Positions 1 through 6,329 of a DNA stretch of 8,836 nt are shown here, piece after piece. The DNA is taken from the NCBI GenBank assembly GCA_021783685.1, contig JAJXTQ010000059.1, positions 1 to 8,836 of the forward strand, in the 5' to 3' direction. A model generated the notes under the pieces. That model was not told the origin of the DNA. It saw nothing but the letters and a program-made list of their open reading frames with translations, and did no database searches. This DNA comes from Pseudomonadota bacterium (GTDB lineage: Bacteria; Pseudomonadota; Gammaproteobacteria; UBA5335). Position 1 is the stretch's first letter; the number at the start of each line of letters is the position of its first letter. The translations under genes and the position numbers were made by a program.

Positions 1-1
1 G

Positions 2-823
2 CCGGCGGTCGCCGATGAAAATCTGTTTGGCTATGTGACGGGGGTCGACACCCTGCCCAAGGGCGCCGGCGAGGTCTATCTATGGGCAACCGATCGCCGG
101 GACAAGGGTCAGGGCGATTATGCCGCCCAGGATTACCGGATCGAGTTCGAGCGCGGGCTGACCGACCGGCTCACCGGATCGCTGTACCTCAACTGGCGTC
201 ATCACGACATCAGGGGTGCCGCGGATGTCGACGAGAACGGGAAGCCGGAATATCCGGATGTCGATCGGTTCGGTTTCCAGGGCGCGCAGGCGTCGCTCAA
301 ATACAATCTGGTCGACGTCTACACCAATCCGGTCGGTATCGCGCTCTACTTCGAGCCGGGCTATTCCGAAATCTTCAAGATCACGGGTCAGGAACAACAG
401 GAGTTGTCCTTGGAGACCAAGCTGATCGTCCAGAAGAATTTTCTGGAGGACCAGTTGGTCTGGGCCATCAATCTGACGCCGGAGTTCGAGGTGCGCAAAT
501 TTGACGGCGAGGAAACCTGGGAAACCGAGCTGGCGCTCGAACTCACCTCAGGCCTTTCCTATCGCTTCGCCCCCCGGTGGTTCGGTGGGCTGGAGACGCG
601 CTATCACTCCGAATATCCCGACTGGCCGGACAGTGATCTGCGCGAACACTATGCCATCTTTGCCGGCCCGAACGTGCACTATGGCGCCGAGCGCTGGTGG
701 TGGACCCTGACCTACCTGCCCCAACTCACGGGTCGGCCCGTGGATGAGGCGCGTGACGAGGACCTGCACCTGCACGAGCATGAGAAGCGCGAAGTCCGCA
801 TGAAGGTCGGCTACAACTTCTGA
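2..823 (+). CDS. Outer-membrane beta-barrel protein, DUF6662-like (5' end missing)
   Basis: The reading frame is open from the window edge, so the true start and most of the signal peptide lie upstream. The GTG at 35 is internal. The first visible residues read P-A-V-A then D-E-N-L-F, which looks like a signal peptidase I site (A-V-A / D) leading straight into the mature protein. About 273 residues are visible. The chain has alternating aromatic/polar stretches typical of beta strands and ends in G-Y-N-F; a terminal Phe is the usual barrel-assembly signal of outer-membrane proteins. The opening (E-N-L-F-G-Y, then T-L-P-K-G, then W-A-T-D-R-R-D-K-G) resembles the uncharacterised DUF6662 family, recognised from memory. 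Near the C-terminus is an acidic, His-rich loop with H-L-H-E-H (767-781). The FMN-binding protein gene starts 18 bases downstream, suggesting one operon. The function is unknown; a porin-like or redox-partner role is inference from its neighbours. Confidence 0.8.
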   Translation, partial: PAVADENLFGYVTGVDTLPKGAGEVYLWATDRRDKGQGDYAAQDYRIEFERGLTDRLTGSLYLNWRHHDIRGAADVDENGKPEYPDVDRFGFQGAQASLKYNLVDVYTNPVGIALYFEPGYSEIFKITGQEQQELSLETKLIVQKNFLEDQLVWAINLTPEFEVRKFDGEETWETELALELTSGLSYRFAPRWFGGLETRYHSEYPDWPDSDLREHYAIFAGPNVHYGAERWWWTLTYLPQLTGRPVDEARDEDLHLHEHEKREVRMKVGYNF

Positions 824-841
824 ACACGGAGCGATGCGGCG

Positions 842-1369
842 ATGAACGAGCGTTCAGCCTTCCTGCTGCTGCCCTTGGCCGCACTGGCCGTTTCGCCGGC
901 TTGCTACGCGGTGCAGTACCTCTCGGTCGACCAGGCGCAAGCGCTGATGTTTCCGGATGCGGTCCTGACGCCGTCGCCATTGACCCTTACGGCCGAGCAG
1001 AAGAAAACCATCGAAGTCCGCACGGGAACCAAGGTCCGCCAGAGCGAGCTCCGGCTCTGGCGCGCTCCGGGCGGCTATTTTCTGGTCGATCAGGTGCTGG
1101 GCAAGCATGAGTTCATCACCTACGCGGTGGCGCTCGATGCTGCAGGGGCGGTGCGCCAGATCGAAATCCTGGATTATCGGGAAACACACGGCGATGAGGT
1201 CCGCCGCCCCGGCTGGCGCAGCCAGTTCGCCGGCAAGACCAGCGCCGATACGCTGCGGGTCAGCAAGGACATTCAGAACATCTCGGGTGCGACCTTGTCC
1301 TGCGTCCACATCACCGACGGCATCCGTCGCCTGCTGGCCACCTACGATGTCGCCATCCGCCCGCGCTGA
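842..1369 (+). CDS. Exported FMN-binding protein with S-G-A-T flavinylation motif
   Basis: A 175-residue protein. Residues 1-23 form a short signal peptide with a hydrophobic core (F-L-L-L-P-L-A-A-L-A-V) and a C-Y-A cleavage site, so the mature protein should be periplasmic. The rest fits an FMN_bind domain as in RnfG/NqrC. Visible landmarks are the G-Y-F-L-V-D and G-K-H-E block near residues 78-92, Y-R-E near 118, W-R-S-Q-F-A-G-K near 129, and the motif D143-I-Q-N-I-S148-G-A-T151. In this family FMN is joined through a phosphoester to the Thr of S/T-G-A-T, here T151, by an ApbE enzyme; the next gene encodes one. A Cys (C154) sits three residues after that Thr. A GGAG at 828-831, ten bases before the ATG, supports this start. 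The likely role is a one-electron carrier, with the adjacent membrane protein as candidate partner. The identity of the physiological donor and acceptor cannot be read from the sequence. Confidence 0.9.
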   Translation: MNERSAFLLLPLAALAVSPACYAVQYLSVDQAQALMFPDAVLTPSPLTLTAEQKKTIEVRTGTKVRQSELRLWRAPGGYFLVDQVLGKHEFITYAVALDAAGAVRQIEILDYRETHGDEVRRPGWRSQFAGKTSADTLRVSKDIQNISGATLSCVHITDGIRRLLATYDVAIRPR

Positions 1370-2258
1370 GACGCAACACTGGCGGCGCGCCCGGCCCCTG
1401 CTCGGAACCTTCGTGGAAATCACCGTGAGCGCGCCGGAACCGGACTATCCGGCAGCCGCTTTCGAAGCCGCGTTCGCGGCCATCGCCCGCGTGCACGACC
1501 TGATGAGCTGGCACGTCGCCGGCAGTGACGTCGGGCGCATCAATCGCGCCGCCAGCGGTCGCTGGTTGGTGATCGACCCGTGGACCGGCGAGGTGCTGCG
1601 CACGGCGCAGCTGCTGTTCGCACGCAGCGGCGGGCTGTTCGATGTGACCTGTGAGCGCCATCTGCGCCGCGCGGGTGTCCTGCCGGATGCGCCGTCGGCC
1701 AGCCCGGAACGCAGCGGCGGGATGGCCGATCTGACGCTCGACGCGAAGGGCGGCCGCGTTCGCCTGCGCCGGCCGCTGTGTGTGAACCTCGACGGCATCG
1801 CCAAAGGTTACGCTGTCGATCGGGCCGTGGCGGTTCTGGAAGATCACGGGGTTGCGGGCGGCTGTGTCAATGCCGGCGGCGATCTGCGGCTGTTCGGGGT
1901 GGCCGAACAGGAGATCGGCCTGCGCAATCCGCGCCTGCCGGCTCAGATCCTGTCTCTGGGACGCTGCCGCAACCGCGCGGTGGCCACGACCGGGGGTTAC
2001 TTTCTCGATCCAGGGCTGGCGCTCGCCAGCGCCGTGATCGACCCCTCGAGCGGCCGGGCGGTGGCCTTGCCGGGCAGCATCACCGTCACGGCGCCGCGCT
2101 GCATGCACGCCGATGCCCTGACCAAGATCGCGGCCTTGCGGCGACCCGACGACGATGGCCTCGTCGAGTCCCTGTTTCATGAGCTCCAAGCCACCGCGCA
2201 CCTGTTCCCGACCGTCGGCGTGGAGGCTGACCATGGTGACTCTGCATCGCGTCAATAG
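1347..2258 (+). CDS. apbE: FAD:protein FMN transferase (ApbE family)
   Basis: ApbE enzymes split FAD and move the FMN half onto a Thr/Ser of a target protein using Mg2+. The ATG at 1347, just before the family's N-terminal R-P-L-L-G-T-F-V-E-I block, gives 303 residues; upstream in-frame starts would lie inside the previous gene. It overlaps that gene by 23 bases, suggesting coupled translation, and no strong ribosome site is visible. Motifs in order are M-S-W-H (the slot usually reading M-S-x-Y), F-D-V-T, L-D-G-I-A-K153-G-Y, V-N175-A-G177-G-D179, A-T-T-G-G-Y at 213-218, I-D232-P-S-S-G, and A-D256-A-L-T-K near the metal site. Two oddities stand out. A229 occupies the place of the conserved His before I-D-P, and A-D-A-L is followed by T-K. 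There is no signal peptide, although many ApbE proteins are exported. The flanking FMN-binding protein is the obvious substrate. The family assignment is secure; activity is inferred. Confidence 0.92.
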   Translation: MSPSARAETQHWRRARPLLGTFVEITVSAPEPDYPAAAFEAAFAAIARVHDLMSWHVAGSDVGRINRAASGRWLVIDPWTGEVLRTAQLLFARSGGLFDVTCERHLRRAGVLPDAPSASPERSGGMADLTLDAKGGRVRLRRPLCVNLDGIAKGYAVDRAVAVLEDHGVAGGCVNAGGDLRLFGVAEQEIGLRNPRLPAQILSLGRCRNRAVATTGGYFLDPGLALASAVIDPSSGRAVALPGSITVTAPRCMHADALTKIAALRRPDDDGLVESLFHELQATAHLFPTVGVEADHGDSASRQ

Positions 2259-2730
2259 CGTGCCTCGCTGGCAGCGCTCGTTTCTGTATCTGTCATTGTC
2301 GGGGCTCGCCGTCACGGGCCTCGCCTGGATGACCCTGCACTACGCAAGTGGCGGATTTGCCGGCGAAGATCGGCCCTACGCACGGCTGCACCAACTCATG
2401 GTGTTGCACGGGGTGCTGGGATACGCGATGGCCGTTGCGGTGGGCGCCTTCCTCGGCCAGCATGTGGCCACCGGCTGGCGCTCAGGCCGCAATCTCGCCA
2501 CCGGCCTCAGCGTGGCCACGCTGTTCGCGGTCTTGATGAGTAGCGCGCTGGTGCTCTATTACAGCGGTGAGGAGTCGGTGCGCACGATGGCCAGCCTGAT
2601 CCATCAGATGCTCGGGCTGGGCCTGATCATGGCCGTTCCCCTTCACGTCGCCGGGCGCCGTGTACGCCGCATGCAGGCGACGGGCGGCCGGAAAAACGGC
2701 CGGCATGATGCAGACTCGGCCAATGCCTGA
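2233..2730 (+). CDS. Four-helix membrane protein, putative b-type cytochrome (DUF4405-like)
   Basis: A 165-residue protein. The ATG at 2233 is chosen because GGAGG lies at 2222-2226 with a 6-base spacer; a longer in-frame start at 2155 would deepen the overlap with apbE and add a non-membrane tail. As called, it overlaps apbE by 26 bases. Four hydrophobic segments are visible at about residues 16-38, 56-76, 90-110 and 120-140. Arg residues (R6, R12, R15; R83, R86; R142-R147) put both termini and the middle loop in the cytoplasm. H59 and H124 fall at the periplasmic ends of helices 2 and 4, and H77 and H138 at the cytoplasmic ends, which is the arrangement expected for two stacked b hemes. I read it as a small quinol- or electron-transferring cytochrome b serving the flavoprotein two genes upstream. 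The membrane protein call is strong, the heme assignment is inference, and DUF4405 membership is a resemblance only. Confidence 0.72.
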   Translation: MVTLHRVNSVPRWQRSFLYLSLSGLAVTGLAWMTLHYASGGFAGEDRPYARLHQLMVLHGVLGYAMAVAVGAFLGQHVATGWRSGRNLATGLSVATLFAVLMSSALVLYYSGEESVRTMASLIHQMLGLGLIMAVPLHVAGRRVRRMQATGGRKNGRHDADSANA

Positions 2731-2746
2731 CACCACCCGAGCCTGA

Positions 2747-2766
2747 ACCGGGCGAGGCCGCCCGGT
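2747..2766. terminator. GC-rich hairpin between convergent genes
   Basis: A perfect 8-bp stem, ACCGGGCG (2747-2754) with CGCCCGGT (2759-2766), closes a 4-base AGGC loop. An outer pair, TGACACC (2728-2734) with GGTGTCA (2764-2770), could form an alternative longer fold. It lies 16 bases after the stop of the cytochrome-like gene and 74 bases past the stop of the opposing TraB-family gene, so it could end transcription from either side. No T-tract follows on either strand, so intrinsic termination is uncertain. Nothing else is apparent in the 110-base gap 2731-2840. Confidence 0.4.
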
Positions 2767-2840
2767 GTCATCGTGGGCGGTGGCGCGCGGCATCGCTGCC
2801 GGCCGGGCAGTGGTTACCGGCCCCGTTCCGCGCCGGCCGC

Positions 2841-4055
2841 TCAGCCGTGGCCGGTCAGCTGGCCGAAGAGTCGGAACCCGCCGACGTAGGTGCCCATCGA
2901 GGCGCCCAGATTCACCAGCATGAACACCAGAAAGGTGTGCGCCACCCGGTTGCGCCACCAGCCCGAAACCTGCGCGACATCCTCGCGCAAGGTCGCGAAG
3001 TCGGCGACGCACGGCTTGCGCAGCCACAGTTCCAGCGCCACGGCCACCATCCCTGCGCCGATCAAGGGATGCAGGGTGGTGATCGGCGCCGCCAGGAAGG
3101 AGCCCAGGATGGTCACCGGATGGGCCAGGGCGATCAGCGCGCCGATGGCCGCCAAGCCCCCCGTCGTCAGGGTCCAGTCGAGCACCAGTTGCCAGCCGAG
3201 TTCGGGGCCCTGGATGAAGCCGACTACGAATCCCCCGATGATCAGGATCATGATCAGCCATGGCAGGAATTGTCCCAGGCGGCTGCGGGGCGGCGTGGCG
3301 ACCAGGGCGGCCAGAGCGGCGTCCGGCGGCGCCGATGGCGGTGTTTCGAGATGGCGCACGATGCCGTCCAGGTGCCCGGCACCGACCACGGCCAGGATGC
3401 GCTGGCCGGGATGCGCCTGGGCGTGCGCGTGCAGCTTGAGCGCCATGTACTGGTCGCGTTCGCCGATCAGCGCACGGTAGAGCGGTTCGGCCTGATCGGC
3501 AAAGTCGGCAAATGTGTTGTGCAGCAGATCGCCGGTCTTGAGTCGCTCGATGTCTTCCTCGGCGACCTCTTCCCGGGTCAGCAGGCTCGCAACCAGACCG
3601 GCGATCAGGCCCGGTCGCTGCCACCAGCGCACGGCGGCGGTCAATCGACGCAGCGTAACGCCCACTTCGCGATCGATGAGAACCACGGGCAGGCCGGCGC
3701 CATCGGCCGCTTCCAACGCCGCCCGCAGTTCCGCGCCGGGCTCCACGCCGAGCTGATCCGCCAGCCGTTGCTGATAGGCGGTCAGCGCCAGATTGGCCGC
3801 GACCAGACCCATCTTGCCTTCGCGCACGACCTGCAGCAGATCCATGCGGGCCAGTGCGTCGGGATCCCTGAGCGCCGCATGGCGGCTGGGGCACAGCTCG
3901 ACGGCAACGGCATCGAACTGCCCGCTGGCGATCAGCTGGCGGACGGCGGCTTCGCTGGCACGGGAGACATGGGCCGTGCCGAGCAGGGTGAGGTGGCAGG
4001 AGCCCAGGGTGATTTCCCGCAGCGGCTCATCCAGGGCGGTATCAGGCCGGTTCAC
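2841..4055 (-). CDS. TraB/PrgY-family protein with C-terminal membrane domain
   Basis: The start is the GTG whose first base is 4055, preceded by AAGGA (4067 to 4063) with a 7-base spacer. A longer in-frame ATG upstream would add a Pro-rich, unrelated tail. The product is 404 residues. The N-terminal half carries the family signatures L-L-G-T-A-H-V-S-R-A-S (24-34), V-E-L-C-P-S-R (52-58), G-V-E-P-G-A-E-L-R-A-A (103-113), L-I-D-R (126-129), G-E-R-D near 198-201, and V-V-G-A-G-H (223-228). After a Pro-rich linker (about 239-258) come hydrophobic segments near 263-283, 298-322, 330-345 and 372-395. TraB/PrgY belongs to the Tiki/EreA/ChaN-like superfamily, where the conserved Gly-x-x-His and Glu residues form a putative metal-dependent hydrolase site. 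Enterococcal PrgY lowers activity of the cell's own peptide pheromone; the bacterial role here is unknown. It stands alone, convergent with the flavin cluster and divergent from the FkbM gene. No promoter was recognised. Confidence 0.9.
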   Translation of the reverse strand: MNRPDTALDEPLREITLGSCHLTLLGTAHVSRASEAAVRQLIASGQFDAVAVELCPSRHAALRDPDALARMDLLQVVREGKMGLVAANLALTAYQQRLADQLGVEPGAELRAALEAADGAGLPVVLIDREVGVTLRRLTAAVRWWQRPGLIAGLVASLLTREEVAEEDIERLKTGDLLHNTFADFADQAEPLYRALIGERDQYMALKLHAHAQAHPGQRILAVVGAGHLDGIVRHLETPPSAPPDAALAALVATPPRSRLGQFLPWLIMILIIGGFVVGFIQGPELGWQLVLDWTLTTGGLAAIGALIALAHPVTILGSFLAAPITTLHPLIGAGMVAVALELWLRKPCVADFATLREDVAQVSGWWRNRVAHTFLVFMLVNLGASMGTYVGGFRLFGQLTGHG

Positions 4056-4104
4056 GAAGCGTTCCTTGACTGGACGAGGCGGCGGGGGGCGGGGCAAGAT
4101 CGGG

Positions 4105-4129
4105 CACAGCATGCCGCGGGGGTGCTGTG
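4105..4129. promoter_or_regulatory. 7-bp dyad in the divergent intergenic region
   Basis: CACAGCA (4105-4111) and TGCTGTG (4123-4129) are perfect inverted copies separated by 11 bases. The dyad sits between the divergent TraB-family and FkbM genes, ending 9 bases before the GGAGG of the FkbM gene. It could be an operator half-site pair, or a hairpin in the FkbM leader. No convincing -35/-10 pair was found nearby; a TTGACT at 4066-4071 lacks a partner. Being an operator is inference. Confidence 0.35.
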
Positions 4130-4147
4130 GAATCAAGCGGAGGCGCC

Positions 4148-4888
4148 ATGGATTGGCGATCGCGGTGGGGCTTGGCGCGTTCCTTGATGCTGCACCGGGC
4201 GCGGCCCGGGAGACGCAGGCGATTGGCCGATTTTTACCGGCCCTGGGTTGGCGCCGATGGCCTCTGTTTCGACATCGGCGCGCACCTGGGCGATCGCGTG
4301 GACGCGTGGCGGCGGCTGGGCGCGCGCGTGGTGGCGGTCGAGCCGCAGCCGCTGTTTCGGGATGTCCTGATGCAGCGTTACCGGAACGATCCGCGGGTAT
4401 GCGTCGAGCCGGTGGCACTGGCGGACAAGCCCGGCCGGACAACGCTCTGGATCAGCCGGCGCACGCCCACGGTGAGTACGATCGATCCGCTCTGGCGCGA
4501 GGCGATGGCCGGATCGCCGCGCTTTCGTCGCGTGACGTGGGACACGCGCTGCGAGGTCGAGGTCCTGACACTGGACGCGCTGATCGCCCGCCACGGCGTC
4601 CCGGCCTTCTGCAAGCTCGATGTCGAGGGCGCCGAAGCGCAGGTGCTGGCCGGGCTGTCATGCCCGCTGCCGGCGCTGTCGTTCGAGTATTCGCCGGCCG
4701 CGCTCGAGGGCGCGATCGCGTGCATCGGACGCCTGGACGCGCTCGGCACCTATCGTTTTCGCCGCTCGGTCGCCGAAAGCCTGCGCTGGAGCGGCGCGTG
4801 GATGACGGCGCAACGGATGCGCGCCGATCTCGACGCGCTTTCCCCCGATCTGCCAGCCGGTGATCTCTACGCCGAACGGATCGCCTGA
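4148..4888 (+). CDS. FkbM-family SAM-dependent methyltransferase
   Basis: A 246-residue protein. The ATG at 4148 has GGAGG at 4139-4143 (spacer 4, slightly short); the in-frame GTG at 4127 lies inside a dyad and has no ribosome site, so it is rejected. The Rossmann-type SAM site is clear: F-D-I-G-A-H-L-G at 41-48, then V-V-A-V-E-P-Q-P at 61-68, where E65 is the expected acidic residue for the SAM ribose. Further FkbM landmarks are V-E-P-V-A-L-A near 86-92, V-S-T-I at 109-112, L-D-A-L-I at 142-146, and K156-L-D-V-E-G-A-E near the active site. FkbM proteins O-methylate hydroxyls, often of sugars or lipid-linked glycans. The N-terminus is strongly basic and has no signal peptide, so it should act in the cytoplasm. 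UDP-glucose dehydrogenase follows after 76 bases, which suggests glycan methylation. The acceptor cannot be deduced. Confidence 0.9.
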   Translation: MDWRSRWGLARSLMLHRARPGRRRRLADFYRPWVGADGLCFDIGAHLGDRVDAWRRLGARVVAVEPQPLFRDVLMQRYRNDPRVCVEPVALADKPGRTTLWISRRTPTVSTIDPLWREAMAGSPRFRRVTWDTRCEVEVLTLDALIARHGVPAFCKLDVEGAEAQVLAGLSCPLPALSFEYSPAALEGAIACIGRLDALGTYRFRRSVAESLRWSGAWMTAQRMRADLDALSPDLPAGDLYAERIA

Positions 4889-4902
4889 GGCGCGCCAACG
4901 GT

Positions 4903-4911
4903 TGGTACAAT
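4903..4911 (+). promoter_or_regulatory. Extended -10 promoter upstream of ugd
   Basis: TGGTACAAT matches the extended -10 form TGnTATAAT with one mismatch. A 17-base spacer would place the -35 at 4883-4888 (GCCTGA), which is poor, as is common for extended -10 promoters. The ATG of ugd is 54 bases downstream. The -10 overlaps one end of the palindrome CCAAC-G-GTTGG (4895-4905), a possible repressor site. This gives ugd a promoter separate from the FkbM gene. Confidence 0.5.
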
Positions 4912-4964
4912 CCGGCGCCAATCGGGACCGCGCGGCGCGACGCCCATGACGGAAGGGGAAACGG

Positions 4965-6317
4965 ATGAAGATCACCGTATTCGGCAGCGGCTATGTGGGG
5001 CTGGTCACGGCGGCATGTTTCGCGCGCATGGGCAACAAGGTGCTGTGCGTGGACATCGATGCGGCCAAGGTCGCCGCGTTGCAGGCCGGGCGGGTGCCGA
5101 TCCGGGAGCGGGGTCTCGATGACCTGGTGGCCGCAACGATTACCTCGGGTCACCTGTCCTTCACCACGGACGCCGCCCAAGGTGTGGCGCATGGCCTGTA
5201 CCAGTTCATCGCCGTGGGCACGCCGGCGGACGAGGACGGTTCGGCGGATCTCCGTCACGTGCTGGCGGTGGCCGCCACGATCGCAGCCCACATGACCGAT
5301 TACCGCATCATCGTCGATAAATCGACGGTGCCCGTGGGCACGGCGCAGCGGGTGAGCGCCGTGATCCGCGACGGACTGGCGCAGCGCGGGGTCGGCGTGC
5401 CGTTCGCGGTGGTGTCCAATCCGGAGTTCCTCAAGGAAGGCAATGCGGTCGAGGACTTCATGAAGCCGGATCGCATCATCGTGGGCGCCGATGACGAGCG
5501 GGCGATTCGCGAGATGCAGCGGCTCTATGCCCCGTTCAACCGCAAGAGCGACCGGCTGCTGGTGATGGACCCCTTGTCCGCCGAGCTGACCAAGTACGCG
5601 GCCAACGCCATGCTGGCCACCAAGATCAGCGTGATGAACGAGTTTGCCAACATCGCCGAGCGCGTCGGTGCCGATATCGAGCAGGTGCGTCTGGGCCTGG
5701 GTTCGGACCCGCGCATCGGTTTCCACTTCATCTATCCCGGCGCCGGCTACGGGGGCTCGTGCTTTCCCAAGGACGTCAGCGCGCTGATCCACACGGCGCG
5801 GGAGGCGGGTCATCCGGCGCGCATCCTCGATGCGGTGCAGGCGGTCAACGAGTGTCAGAAGAACCGGCTGTTCGAGCGCATCCAGCAGCATTTCGGTCAC
5901 GACCTGTCCGGTTTGACCTTCGCCCTGTGGGGGCTGGCGTTCAAGCCGGGCACCGACGACATGCGCGATGCGCCCAGCCGGGTGCTGATGGAAGCGCTTT
6001 GGCGGGCCGGCGCGCGGGTGCGGGCGCACGACCCTGCGGCGATGACCGAGGCGCGCCGCCTCTATCCCGATGCCGAGGCGCTGACGCTGTGTGACGACCC
6101 GCTCAGCTGCCTCGACGGGGCCGAAGGGCTGGTGGTGGTGACCGAGTGGAACGTCTATCGCAGTCCGGATTTCGACGATCTGAAACAGCGTTTGCGCCGC
6201 CCGGTCATTTTCGATGGCCGCAATCTGTACGACCCGCAGATGCTGGCCGAGCAGGGCTTCGGCTACTACGCCATCGGGCGCCCGGTGGTCGCGCCGGCGT
6301 CGTCTGCAAGCACCTGA
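4965..6317 (+). CDS. ugd: UDP-glucose 6-dehydrogenase
   Basis: A 450-residue cytosolic enzyme that oxidises UDP-glucose to UDP-glucuronate with two NAD+, feeding capsule, exopolysaccharide or LPS sugar synthesis. The ATG has a strong purine-rich ribosome site (GGAAGGGG, 4951-4958). All family hallmarks are present: the N-terminal NAD fold G-S-G-Y-V-G-L, then [28 protein letters not shown] with P-D-R-I; the central helix block [17 protein letters not shown]266-F-P-K-D containing the catalytic Cys; and the C-terminal UDP-binding part with [10 protein letters not shown] and T-E-W-N. The length is normal for the bacterial type, with no truncation or frameshift. A related UDP-sugar dehydrogenase such as GDP-mannose dehydrogenase is less likely given the T-E-W and N-L-Y-D-P ending. 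The adjacent FkbM methyltransferase fits a glycan context. Confidence 0.96.
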   Translation: MKITVFGSGYVGLVTAACFARMGNKVLCVDIDAAKVAALQAGRVPIRERGLDDLVAATITSGHLSFTTDAAQGVAHGLYQFIAVGTPADEDGSADLRHVLAVAATIAAHMTDYRIIVDKSTVPVGTAQRVSAVIRDGLAQRGVGVPFAVVSNPEFLKEGNAVEDFMKPDRIIVGADDERAIREMQRLYAPFNRKSDRLLVMDPLSAELTKYAANAMLATKISVMNEFANIAERVGADIEQVRLGLGSDPRIGFHFIYPGAGYGGSCFPKDVSALIHTAREAGHPARILDAVQAVNECQKNRLFERIQQHFGHDLSGLTFALWGLAFKPGTDDMRDAPSRVLMEALWRAGARVRAHDPAAMTEARRLYPDAEALTLCDDPLSCLDGAEGLVVVTEWNVYRSPDFDDLKQRLRRPVIFDGRNLYDPQMLAEQGFGYYAIGRPVVAPASSAST

Positions 6318-6329
6318 AGTGCAAGCGTC

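Noticed and set aside
1107..1346. Longer apbE start inside the FMN-binding gene
   Set aside because: The extra residues are a frame-shadow of the FMN-binding protein with no signal peptide. The ATG at 1347 sits just before the conserved R-P-L-L-G-T-F block.
2482..3894. Second minus-strand frame overlapping the TraB-family gene
   Set aside because: It is the same DNA as a motif-confirmed gene read in another frame, rich in Arg, Gly and Ala with no domain pattern, and it crosses into the opposing cytochrome-like gene.
4066..4100. TTGACT as a -35 box for the FkbM gene
   Set aside because: At 16-18 bases downstream there is only G-rich sequence. The nearest -10-like string, CAAGAT, is 23 bases away, and TTGACT overlaps the TraB gene's own ribosome site.
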